Source: an uncultured Bacillaceae bacterium
GTDB lineage: Bacteria > Bacillota > Bacilli > Caldalkalibacillales > Caldalkalibacillaceae
Assembly: GCA_937967685.1 (NCBI GenBank)
Contig: CALBTX010000114.1
Span: 1 to 64,000 of the forward strand
DNA: 64,000 bases
Direction of reading: 5' to 3'
The notes beneath the pieces are model-generated. The model made no database searches, had not been told where the DNA came from, and was given only the letters and a program-made list of their open reading frames with translations. Below are positions 54,425-62,390 of the stretch, piece after piece. Both the position numbers and the translations under genes were made by a program. Every line of letters begins with the position of its first letter. Within the stretch, counting starts at the first letter, position 1.

Positions 54425-54688
54425 CTATTTTGATCGTTCAACAAACTCCCAATAGACGATACAATCCCCGATTAGAGGCCATAGATCAGCCCAAGCTTGT
54501 TTGCAGATTGATTTTGAATTGCCGAGAGCGGTCCAATAGACGGGTTGCCCATGCTTGTTCAGACCGATGTACATCATTTCTCCTTTAGGCTGTCGTAAGT
54601 AAAAACGACGCTGATCTTCCCTCAAAGCTTGTCCATAAACGTCATGCCATGCTTGTTCCAACTCCCATGCCCCGTTGCCTTCACCCAT
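54425..54688 (-). CDS. Small protein of unknown function
   Basis: 87 aa from the ATG at 54686-54688 with GAGG about 12 bases upstream; a TTG at 54706 in frame would overlap the next gene by four bases. Trp-rich (eight or so Trp residues) and soluble, with MMYIGLNKHGQPVYW. Not recognised. It is sandwiched between the DUF3189 gene and the capping subunit gene, so it may belong to the same sporulation module. Confidence 0.55.
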   Translation of the reverse strand: MGEGNGAWELEQAWHDVYGQALREDQRRFYLRQPKGEMMYIGLNKHGQPVYWTALGNSKSICKQAWADLWPLIGDCIVYWEFVERSK

Positions 54689-54702
54689 GTAAATCTTTTT
54701 CC

Positions 54703-54891
54703 TCAATGGCGAACCACCACATATGTTGTCTCATTCACCTTATGTAACATTCCCCCTAAAACACTTTCAAAAAGTCTGGCTGTACGTTGCACCTCTTCTT
54801 CGGTATCGACGACGAAGATGGGGGCACCTCCACCGACTTTATCTTTGGACATGGTGATGATGGCCATGATCGATTTTTCAAGCGTACTCAT
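54703..54891 (-). CDS. Capping-complex subunit for YIEGIA protein
   Basis: 62 aa. MSTLEKSIMAIITMSKDKVGG-APIFVV and TYVVVRH fit the small family annotated as capping complex subunit for YIEGIA. The ATG at 54889-54891 is favoured; GAGGGG stands about 11 bases upstream. Directly downstream of the YIEGIA gene, consistent with a protein pair. Confidence 0.7.
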   Translation of the reverse strand: MSTLEKSIMAIITMSKDKVGGGAPIFVVDTEEEVQRTARLFESVLGGMLHKVNETTYVVVRH

Positions 54892-54912
54892 ATTTTTCTG
54901 CACCCCTCTTCC

Positions 54913-55794
54913 TTAAGCTTGACTCGCTTCAGATTCAGACGGTATGCGCACCGCATTTTCAAGTACGGGAACTTCCGCAACCACTTTCACCGCTTGTTCC
55001 ATGCTTTTGATTTGAGGAAGGAAAAAGATAGCGACCCGGCCATCTTCCAAATCCCGCCTTGACAGGGGAACCAAGGAAGGTTTGTCACTATCGCGAAAAA
55101 TACCCAACCCGACGGATAGATCGTGTAATATCGCTTGGCGTTGACCCGGATTGGACAAAGTGACCACACTGTCCACCGTTTTCGGTTTGAGGATGATGCC
55201 GATCGCCTGCTTGGAAATCAGTTCCAAACTTTCCTTTAAACCGACATTCATAATATAAATGTCATTGACCGTGACGTTCTCGCCCTCGACGAGGACTTCA
55301 GCCGGCTCAATGTCCGCAATATGGGCGATCTTTTTCCCTGTTTTGTAATAAAGCGCAAACAGTATTCCCGCTATGCCAACGATTACACCGACCCACCAGT
55401 TGACAAACTGGCTGGCCAAGGTCGTCACGAAAGCGATCAAGATGACCAAATAGTTGCGCCCCTCAAAAACCATGGCGATCCCTTCAATATATACTCTTCC
55501 TCTGGAAACCAACTCCACTTCATCAATCTTTGACAACGTCTCCCGCTCCATATTGCGCACTTCTCGAAACTGCTGGGCAGCTAAAGTTAAAAAAGTGACA
55601 GCCGTAAATTCCCCTTCCAATAAAGCGGGGATGGCGATGCTCCCCAGAGCGGCAGCAATAATGCCCATCGCTAAATGAATAATGCTGCCGTGCGGTTGGG
55701 TCGGATATTGCCGGTAATCTGTCCTCAGTAAGGCGACACGTCCGATAAATCCAAATAAAATACCTAACGAGACGGGCAGGACATAATCTTCCAT
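54913..55794 (-). CDS. yphB: YIEGIA-domain membrane protein (YphB/SeaA type)
   Basis: 293 aa. Four or five transmembrane segments in the N-terminal half, and the family-naming motif RVYIEGIAMVFEGRNYL. The C-terminal part is soluble. Members are conserved in spore formers; the B. subtilis gene at this position (yphB, also called seaA) is linked to spore envelope assembly, which I recall with moderate certainty. Starts at ATG with GGAGGG; three bases after yphA. Confidence 0.8.
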   Translation of the reverse strand: MEDYVLPVSLGILFGFIGRVALLRTDYRQYPTQPHGSIIHLAMGIIAAALGSIAIPALLEGEFTAVTFLTLAAQQFREVRNMERETLSKIDEVELVSRGRVYIEGIAMVFEGRNYLVILIAFVTTLASQFVNWWVGVIVGIAGILFALYYKTGKKIAHIADIEPAEVLVEGENVTVNDIYIMNVGLKESLELISKQAIGIILKPKTVDSVVTLSNPGQRQAILHDLSVGLGIFRDSDKPSLVPLSRRDLEDGRVAIFFLPQIKSMEQAVKVVAEVPVLENAVRIPSESEASQA

Positions 55795-55797
55795 CGG

Positions 55798-56442
55798 TTA
55801 ACCCTCCTGTTTGCTTTGCGGCCGAAGCAGTTTAAGCATGTATCGGGACAGCTTCAGAATATAAGCCGTCGTATAAGCCGAAGCGGTGACAAAGACAAAC
55901 CCTATGGCCAGCTGGTCTCGGAATAACGCATCACCGATATAAATCACATCGGCGTATGCCGATTGTAAACTTTTATGCAACCATTCACCCAGAACAAACC
56001 CGCCTGTCATCATCAGCCATTGTTGTTGTACTGACTGCGTCGTCAACGTTAAAAACAAAGTAAACGCTAATGGCACAAGATAGATCGGTGATATGATCAT
56101 TAAAATGGGATCCATGGCAAACAACTCATAGCTCAGCGCATAAAATACACCCAAAAAAATGACCACAGCTATCATTTGTAGGCGAAATGGCGAGGGATCT
56201 GTCCATATTCTGTACAGAAACAGAAGGGGGATACAGACCATTGAACCTATATTGATCATCATCTCCGAAGAAAGCGGCACATAAAACGCTTGCCCAATCA
56301 TGACCAGCAGAAGAAAAAGACAGGCCCGGCGGCGTTGACCGCCAAGGGCGCGTTCATCTTCCCAAATGAAATCCAGCCAGTGGGTCACCATCAAGATGAA
56401 GACCATCCAACCGATGATTATAAACAAATAACCGTCGTTCAT
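55798..56442 (-). CDS. yphA: YphA-like membrane protein
   Basis: 214 aa with six or so transmembrane helices. No catalytic motif seen. Identification rests on size, topology and its place before the YIEGIA gene as in B. subtilis. It appears to lead the yphA-yphB-capping subunit-DUF3189-der transcript. Confidence 0.7.
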   Translation of the reverse strand: MNDGYLFIIIGWMVFILMVTHWLDFIWEDERALGGQRRRACLFLLLVMIGQAFYVPLSSEMMINIGSMVCIPLLFLYRIWTDPSPFRLQMIAVVIFLGVFYALSYELFAMDPILMIISPIYLVPLAFTLFLTLTTQSVQQQWLMMTGGFVLGEWLHKSLQSAYADVIYIGDALFRDQLAIGFVFVTASAYTTAYILKLSRYMLKLLRPQSKQEG

Positions 56443-56487
56443 CCTTTTTTCATCCTTTCAGTTACAGTATCACACAGTTGCAGCATT

Positions 56488-56515
56488 TTTATAGCCCTGA
56501 TCAAGGGCGTGTGAA
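56488..56515 (-). promoter_or_regulatory. Promoter upstream of yphA
   Basis: TTCACA (complement of 56510-56515), spacer 16, TATAAA (complement of 56488-56493). A near-palindrome CCCTGATCAAGGG lies in the spacer. Confidence 0.5.
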
Positions 56516-56543
56516 GGAATCGTCGATTGAGAAAAAGGCAATG

Positions 56544-56576
56544 CATAAAAAACCAGCACCGATAACGATGCTGGTT
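56544..56576 (-). terminator. Terminator of the S1-domain gene
   Basis: AACCAGCA (56551-56558) pairs with TGCTGGTT (56569-56576); the minus-strand stem is followed by TTTTTTATGC. Confidence 0.88.
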
Positions 56577-56682
56577 GCCAAATGACGAACACTTTAGCTG
56601 CGGAAAGATATTCGAATGTATCTTAGGCTGTTACTGACAAAGTACAGCTAACTGTTGAATTTATGCTGGATTTTATGCGGGA

Positions 56683-57972
56683 TTATTTAAGTTTCTTTAA
56701 CTGATCACCGAACATATCTCCCAGCGTGACACCTGTATGATTTTCTTCGTTGGACGTATATGCTTCCACTTGTTTAGCGTTTTCTTCATCTAACAATTCC
56801 CGAATACTTAAACTGATTCGCTCCTCACTCGGATTGACGTCAAGCACTTTCGCTTTGATTTGCTGCCCTTCTTCCAGCACTTCTCCGGGCGTTCCGATGC
56901 GCCGGTTGGCAATTTGCGAAATATGCACCAATCCTTCCACACCCGGGAGCACTTCGACGAAAGCGCCAAAGGAAACGAGGCGTTTCACCGTTCCTTCAAC
57001 GACATCTCCCGGCTTGATTTCTTCCGCCGCTGTTTCCCAGGGGCTGGGTTGTGTGGCTTTGATGCTCAAACTGACCTTTTTGTTTTCGGGATCAACTTTC
57101 AACACTTTAACCTTGACGACATCTCCTTCGCTGACGACATCCGAAGGTGTCTCCACGCGTTGCCAAGACAGCTCAGAGATATGTACGAGACCATCAATAT
57201 CTCCAATATCGACAAAAACACCAAATGAGGTTAAGCGTTGAACGGTCCCTTCCAATATTTGACCGACTTCAAGCGATTCCAAACGTTTTTGTATCGCTTG
57301 TTCAGCTTCTTCATCTAAAACGGCTTTTTGAGATAAAATCAGTTTATTTTTATCGCGGTCTAATTCAATCACTTTGACACGCAACGTGCGTCCTTTGTAA
57401 TCACTGAAATCTTCAACGTAGTGGCGTTCGACCAAGGAGGCGGGTATGAAACCTCTTAAGCCGACATCAACGACAAGACCGCCCTTGACAACTTCGGCCA
57501 CAGTCACTTCAAACGTTTCTTGCGAGGCCAATTTCTGTTCAAGTTCCTGCCAAGCCTCCTCGTTATCCACCCTGCGTTTAGAAGCGACAATTTCTTCATC
57601 GCTCACTTTCGTTATTTCTACTTCAACGTCATCTCCCACGGATAGCACATCAGCCACTTTGTCAATATGCACATTGGAAATTTCGCCAATGGGCAGAATG
57701 GCATCTAATTTATAACCAAAATCAATGAGGGCATGTTTTTCTTCAACTTTAATGACTTTTCCTTTCACTCTATCCCCGACTTGGTAGTCTGGAACGTGTG
57801 CGTCATGTTCTTCTTGTACATCACTTGTATTTTCGGCTTCCGTTCCATGCTGAACAGAAGTCTGCTCTTCCGGCAGATTATCTGTATTTGCTGAGCCAAC
57901 CTGATCATTTTGGACATCTTGTGCGTCCGTTTCCTGTTTTACTTCGTGATCCTTATTCATTTCATCCACCAT
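56683..57972 (-). CDS. ypfD: S1-domain RNA-binding protein (RpsA/YpfD homologue)
   Basis: 429 aa. An acidic, low-complexity N-terminus of about 60 residues precedes four S1 domains starting near 65, 150, 235 and 320 (for example VGDRVKGKVIKVEEKHALIDFG and PGDVVEGTVKRLVSFGAFVEV). Shorter than Gram-negative S1, as is normal in Bacillus, where it is a ribosome-associated, non-essential homologue. ATG 57970-57972 has AGGAGG nine bases upstream; frame open to 58026. Confidence 0.92.
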   Translation of the reverse strand: MVDEMNKDHEVKQETDAQDVQNDQVGSANTDNLPEEQTSVQHGTEAENTSDVQEEHDAHVPDYQVGDRVKGKVIKVEEKHALIDFGYKLDAILPIGEISNVHIDKVADVLSVGDDVEVEITKVSDEEIVASKRRVDNEEAWQELEQKLASQETFEVTVAEVVKGGLVVDVGLRGFIPASLVERHYVEDFSDYKGRTLRVKVIELDRDKNKLILSQKAVLDEEAEQAIQKRLESLEVGQILEGTVQRLTSFGVFVDIGDIDGLVHISELSWQRVETPSDVVSEGDVVKVKVLKVDPENKKVSLSIKATQPSPWETAAEEIKPGDVVEGTVKRLVSFGAFVEVLPGVEGLVHISQIANRRIGTPGEVLEEGQQIKAKVLDVNPSEERISLSIRELLDEENAKQVEAYTSNEENHTGVTLGDMFGDQLKKLK

Positions 57973-58118
57973 GTTCCAAGTCCTCCTTACTCCCCCACTT
58001 TGGTGGGGACACTCTGACGCCTGCAAACATTTCGGTCAGAGGTGCAAAATCTTTCAATCAAAAAGTTTTCTTCTTTCATCATACTACATTTAACACACTT
58101 GTGCCAATTCGATATCGC

Positions 58119-58715
58119 TTAAGAAGCTTCCCGGTATTCATCAAGCAAGCTTTGAATACTGTTCATCATCCGTTCGGTTGCTTCCCGGGCATTTTCTTTC
58201 GTCACTTTATCCCCACGCAAATCCTCGATCATGACAGGCGGGCCGATGGCGACCTTCATTTTTCTAAATAAACGGTATTGACCGATGATCGCGATGGGAA
58301 TCACCGTGCATTTTTCCTTGAGGGCGATGAAACCGGCGCCTGTAAATGCGGGACCCAGTTCACCCGTCTTCGATCTTGTTCCTTCAGGGAAAATCACAAA
58401 CGCATCCCCGTTTTTTAATACTTGCAAAGACGTCCGAATCGCCGCTTTATCCGGTGCACCTCTTTTAACGGGAAATCCTTTTAGTTTTTTCAAGTAAGCG
58501 GCAATGAGCGGTATTTTAAACAGTTCCGCTTTAGCCATAAACGTGACCGGTCGCTTAATGCTCACCCCAATCAAAGGCGGATCCAAAACATGAATATGGT
58601 TTGCACATAATAGCACCGGACCTCGTTTTGGTATATGTTCAGCGCCAATCACTTCATTTCGAAAAAATATTCGAAAAAAAAGCATGCAAATGAAGCGGCT
58701 GAGCCAATAAATCAT
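58119..58715 (-). CDS. plsC: 1-acyl-sn-glycerol-3-phosphate acyltransferase
   Basis: 198 aa. N-terminal hydrophobic anchor, acyltransferase motifs NHIHVLDPP (H-x4-D), GFPVKRG, FPEGTRSKTG and PIAIIGQ. Forms phosphatidic acid. The start overlaps the cmk stop (ATGA) with GAGG seven bases upstream, and gene order cmk-plsC-rpsA matches B. subtilis. Confidence 0.94.
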   Translation of the reverse strand: MIYWLSRFICMLFFRIFFRNEVIGAEHIPKRGPVLLCANHIHVLDPPLIGVSIKRPVTFMAKAELFKIPLIAAYLKKLKGFPVKRGAPDKAAIRTSLQVLKNGDAFVIFPEGTRSKTGELGPAFTGAGFIALKEKCTVIPIAIIGQYRLFRKMKVAIGPPVMIEDLRGDKVTKENAREATERMMNSIQSLLDEYREAS

Positions 58716-59404
58716 GGACGTACCTCTCTTTCGCTGTAAATGCATGTTTTGGCCAGATGGACAATTTTTTCGACCACTTCATTTACAGTAAGGAACGTTG
58801 AATTCAGCTCTATCGCATCCGCCGCCTTCTCAAGCGGCGCAAATGTGCGGCCGCTGTCTCTTTCATCCCGCAGCCGAATCTCTTGCTCCACCTTATCCAA
58901 GGAGGCTTCTTCTCCTCTGTTTTTCAATTCGGCATGTCTCCTTTTGGCCCGTTCCTTTAATGACGCCGAAAGATAAATCTTCACCTCGGCATCGGGGAGG
59001 ACATGGGTGCCGATATCCCTTCCGTCCATCACAACCCCTTTGTCCTTGGCCATCGTTTGCTGTATGCGAACCATTTCTTGCCGCACCTTTTGGTGACCGG
59101 CGACAAAGGACACGTTGTTGGTAACGCTCCGCTCTCTAATTTGTTCCGTCACGTCATCATTGTTGACGAAAACTTTCTGCCCATGTTCTGTTGGCGTCAA
59201 TTGAATACGAATCCTGTCAAGCAAAGCTGAAAGTGCTTCTTCGTCGTGCACATCGACCTGATCTTGCAGCGCTTTCCAAGTTAAGGCACGGTACATCGCA
59301 CCGGTATCCACGTAGACGTAATCCAATCGTTCAGCCACGATCTTGGCCACTGTACTCTTACCGGCGCCTGCAGGGCCGTCTATGGCAATATTGATTTTTT
59401 TCAT
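58712..59404 (-). CDS. cmk: Cytidylate kinase
   Basis: 230 aa. P-loop GPAGAGKS (10-17), YVDTGAMYRALTW, DGRDIGTHVLPDAEVKIYL, and RDERDSGR. Phosphorylates CMP and dCMP. GAGGTG before the ATG. Confidence 0.97.
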   Translation of the reverse strand: MKKINIAIDGPAGAGKSTVAKIVAERLDYVYVDTGAMYRALTWKALQDQVDVHDEEALSALLDRIRIQLTPTEHGQKVFVNNDDVTEQIRERSVTNNVSFVAGHQKVRQEMVRIQQTMAKDKGVVMDGRDIGTHVLPDAEVKIYLSASLKERAKRRHAELKNRGEEASLDKVEQEIRLRDERDSGRTFAPLEKAADAIELNSTFLTVNEVVEKIVHLAKTCIYSEREVRP

Positions 59405-59452
59405 ACGTTCACCTCAACCTACATCCCGCAACAAAAAAATCATACCATACGG

Positions 59453-59656
59453 CTAACGTCGTTGCAACGTCGCTTTTGCCTGAACACGGTCCTCATGGAA
59501 TACACCTTCGTAGCGCACCGATTTATTGACCAAAGCTTGATGATCTTCACTGGAAAGAAGAAACATTTGGGATAGAACGAGGGCGGTCAAAAGGAAAACC
59601 AAACATATTAATAACAGTTTCTCCATTTGAGCAGAAAGCGCCCGAAAGTATGTCAA
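59453..59656 (-). CDS. ypfB: YpfB-like small membrane protein (DUF5359)
   Basis: About 67 aa with one transmembrane helix (LLLICLVFLLTALVLSQMFLL) and the family-like SVRYEGV. Start is uncertain: a TTG at 59654-59656 lies nine bases after GGGG, an ATG at 59624-59626 is the alternative. Place before cmk matches ypfB. Function unknown. Confidence 0.6.
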   Translation of the reverse strand: MTYFRALSAQMEKLLLICLVFLLTALVLSQMFLLSSEDHQALVNKSVRYEGVFHEDRVQAKATLQRR

Positions 59657-59706
59657 CAGGCTCAACCCCTTTACCTTTAGTGTTGACGAGGATTTAAGCA
59701 CCAAAC

Positions 59707-59750
59707 AAGGGGCTCTCAAAAGTCACCGTGACTTTTTTAAAGCCCCTTGT
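59707..59750. terminator. Long inverted repeat after ypeB
   Basis: CAAGGGGCT (59707-59715) pairs with AGCCCCTTG (59742-59750), and inside them AAAAGTCAC pairs with GTGACTTTT. The stem is long and symmetric; T-tracts lie inside the arms. Probably ends ypeB transcription. Confidence 0.7.
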
Positions 59751-59803
59751 TGTTGCGCCGGAATATACTTTCACTGGGAAATCTGCTTCACTGTGCGCTT
59801 CAG

Positions 59804-61159
59804 TTAAACGATAGGTTCGGCCTGTTTCATCTTTTCGATCATTTCCTCAGTTCCTGTTTTGGCATCGACAAAGATGCGGAATGTTTCTTGATCTATCGTG
59901 CCCAACAATTCATAACAGAGCTTGACCTCACCGGGTTCTGTTTCAATCATGCTCAGGTGATCTTCCATCACTTGGAAATTACTATTAAGCGCCTCTTTAG
60001 CTTCCTCGAGGGAAATCTCCGGTTTCGGCACGTCCACATGACCGTCATGATTGATCACATAATCCAGCCCTTCATAACCGATGAGATCACCATTATCCAG
60101 GGCCACTTGAACACGGACGGCCTCTGGGTAAATGCGGACGCCATCCTGCTCGTAAACAAAGTCAAATACACCGACGTTGTCGTATTGATCTGACTCAACG
60201 GCCGCCATAGAAGTCATGCCCCGTTGTTCCAAAAACTTCTCCGCTTTTTGTTGGGCTTCGTACAGACCGATTTTCGATTGCTCAATATCACGGCTGTCCA
60301 GCATCCAGAGAATATGCCCTCCATTTTTGGAAACATCGACGATGACCGGGTTTTCACGTTCAGCGGCCTTCAGGGAGACAGAATAGGAACTGAAGTCGTT
60401 CCCTTCACCGTTTTTGACCACTTCAGTCTTCACCTTTTCGCCGAATCCCATAAACTGTTTGGCTTTTTGTGCGGCTTCATGTTCTGACACAGGGGCTCCC
60501 TCAATGAGCTTTGTTTTGTCACTCGACTGACTCGTTATTTTGTTTTCCTCGGCTCCTTGCTCTGTTTCAATGTAACCTTCTACTTGCTTATCAATGGATT
60601 CCATGCCATCTAAAAGTGTTTTGTCCATATCGGCATTTTCTTCGGCTGCCGCCATCTCGACATCCATCCATCGCAAACCATCACTTAAAACTTTCGTTTG
60701 AATTTTACGGAGTTCACGTTGCAATTCTTTGGACTGTCCGTGTAATTTTTTCAATTCGTCCCATTCGGCCTCAGTCAGGGGCTCTGTTTCCAAGTTTCTC
60801 ATCCCAATGCCATAAGTGTAATCTCCGACTTGGGCCAAAAATGTTTCAATTTTACTGAAGGGGGTTAAATTCATCGGCAACTGACCGATGTTTGACTGAG
60901 CATCATAGGCGATTCTCCAAATATTCGCCATACATGGGGCTAATAATTTGCGCGAGTTCGTTGCAATTGATTTGCCCAGTTCATCTTCCAGATTAGCCAT
61001 ATCGTTGTTCAGATCATGGAAGGCGCGCTGGTAACTGTTTTCCGCCTTGATCAAAACAGAATTTTTGTCTTGATGCTCTTGATACCCCCAATAAGCGGTT
61101 CCAGCCAAAGCAAGTATTAATACAGCGTAACCCGCCACTGCAATAATCCGGGATAACAT
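59804..61159 (-). CDS. ypeB: Germination protein YpeB
   Basis: 451 aa. N-terminal signal-anchor (about 5-25), helical middle part, and three C-terminal PepSY-type domains (for example EAAQKAKQFMGFGEK, GLYEAQQKAEKFLEQRG, SLEEAKEALNSNF). Needed for SleB stability and placement in the spore. ATG 61157-61159 has AGGAGG ten bases upstream. Follows sleB by 16 bases. Confidence 0.94.
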   Translation of the reverse strand: MLSRIIAVAGYAVLILALAGTAYWGYQEHQDKNSVLIKAENSYQRAFHDLNNDMANLEDELGKSIATNSRKLLAPCMANIWRIAYDAQSNIGQLPMNLTPFSKIETFLAQVGDYTYGIGMRNLETEPLTEAEWDELKKLHGQSKELQRELRKIQTKVLSDGLRWMDVEMAAAEENADMDKTLLDGMESIDKQVEGYIETEQGAEENKITSQSSDKTKLIEGAPVSEHEAAQKAKQFMGFGEKVKTEVVKNGEGNDFSSYSVSLKAAERENPVIVDVSKNGGHILWMLDSRDIEQSKIGLYEAQQKAEKFLEQRGMTSMAAVESDQYDNVGVFDFVYEQDGVRIYPEAVRVQVALDNGDLIGYEGLDYVINHDGHVDVPKPEISLEEAKEALNSNFQVMEDHLSMIETEPGEVKLCYELLGTIDQETFRIFVDAKTGTEEMIEKMKQAEPIV

Positions 61160-61175
61160 TGACAACTTCCCTCCT

Positions 61176-62156
61176 TTATCTGACAAACAGATGTTTGCCG
61201 ATTCGTTTCACCGGTTGTTTGTTAAACATCCACTGGGATGTGGCCGTTGCTGGATTGTAATAGTGTGTCAGTCCCCCTGTAGGGTCCCAGCCGTTGATGG
61301 CGTCCATCACCGCTCTTCTGGATGTTTCATCAGGCTGCAGCCAGATTTGACCGTCGGCCACTGCCGTAAATGCGCGCGGTTCAAAAATGACGCCGGATAC
61401 TGTATTCGGAAATTCCGCACTGTTCACCCGGTTGATGATGACGGCGGCAATGGCCACTTGACCGATATAAGGCTCTCCGCGTGCCTCTCCGTAAACGGCA
61501 TTAGCCATTAATTGAATGTCATTTTCCGAAAAGCCAGCAGGAATATTCACAGCCGGGGCCACATGACCGATATTTCTTTCACGTTGGGCAGATTGAGGTG
61601 TTTCCTGTGGAGCAGCACCTCCTTCAGGTGCCGGTTGAGCCGGAGCTTTCTCACGTTCCGGTTGGCGTTGTACTTGTCCCTCTTCTCGTTGCCTGCCCTT
61701 TTGCTGTTTTTCTTTCTGTGCGCGTTCGTCTAAATTGCCTGGATCTCTTTGTCCCGGGGGAGGAAGCCCCTCAGGTCCTTTTTTCGGCCCGTACGTGTCA
61801 GGGTCTTTTCCTTTTTCAAGGTGACTGTAAACATACTCTCTGTCAAAATGCGTGTACTGCTCTAATTTCTTTTTCAACTCATCCCCGACAAGTCCGTCCA
61901 CCTCAAGCCCAAAATCGTGTTGAAAGTTACGCACCGCCCAATAAGTATTCCAGCCAAAAACACCATCTATCGTTCCATGATAATAGCCGTAATTTTGCAG
62001 TCTGGCTTGCAGTTCAATGACATCATCCCCTGTTGCTCCACGCTGAATCACTTGATCGCTAAAAGCTTGCGTATCCTGAGCAAAAAAAGTAAAGAACAGG
62101 GTGATGATGAACAATGAACAAATGCTCCTTTTGAAGTATTTGTTCAACTGGTCCAT
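61176..62156 (-). CDS. sleB: Spore cortex-lytic enzyme SleB
   Basis: About 326 aa. Signal peptide ending near TQAF, a peptidoglycan-binding domain (GATGDDVIELQARLQNYGYY), then a linker of roughly 75 residues rich in Pro, Gln, Glu and Arg, and the C-terminal hydrolase-2 domain with the catalytic Glu in NAVYGEARGEPYIGQVAIAAVIINRV. Degrades cortex at germination. ATG 62154-62156 is ten bases after GGAGG; an ATG two codons earlier is possible. Linker longer than in most SleB proteins. Confidence 0.95.
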   Translation of the reverse strand: MDQLNKYFKRSICSLFIITLFFTFFAQDTQAFSDQVIQRGATGDDVIELQARLQNYGYYHGTIDGVFGWNTYWAVRNFQHDFGLEVDGLVGDELKKKLEQYTHFDREYVYSHLEKGKDPDTYGPKKGPEGLPPPGQRDPGNLDERAQKEKQQKGRQREEGQVQRQPEREKAPAQPAPEGGAAPQETPQSAQRERNIGHVAPAVNIPAGFSENDIQLMANAVYGEARGEPYIGQVAIAAVIINRVNSAEFPNTVSGVIFEPRAFTAVADGQIWLQPDETSRRAVMDAINGWDPTGGLTHYYNPATATSQWMFNKQPVKRIGKHLFVR

Positions 62157-62225
62157 GTTCATTGTCCCTCCTATGTCATTTGCCTCGTATGGGTATTTTT
62201 CTACTCTTGACCACGATTTATGCAA

Positions 62226-62257
62226 GAAAAAAGAAAAGGATGTCCAACAGACATCCT
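62226..62257 (-). terminator. Terminator of the glutamate dehydrogenase gene
   Basis: AGGATGTC (62237-62244) pairs with GACATCCT (62250-62257); the minus-strand stem is followed by TTTTCTTTTTTC. Confidence 0.85.
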
Positions 62258-62334
62258 CAAAGAAAAGATATTAACTTAAATGCGTCTTCCGCTAGTCAAT
62301 TTCTTAAACTTGCTGTATGAAATGAATCGTTTCC

Positions 62335-62390
62335 CTATACCCAACCTTATAGCCGAGGCTTCTATACCCAACCTCTATATCTGGAAGCTT
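62335..62390. repeat. Tandem duplication across the glutamate dehydrogenase stop codon
   Basis: CTATACCCAACCT at 62335-62347 recurs at 62362-62374 (offset 27), and both are followed by a related stretch ending in GGCTT or AGCTT. The second copy starts with the gene's stop codon (complement of 62362-62364). Confidence 0.8.
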
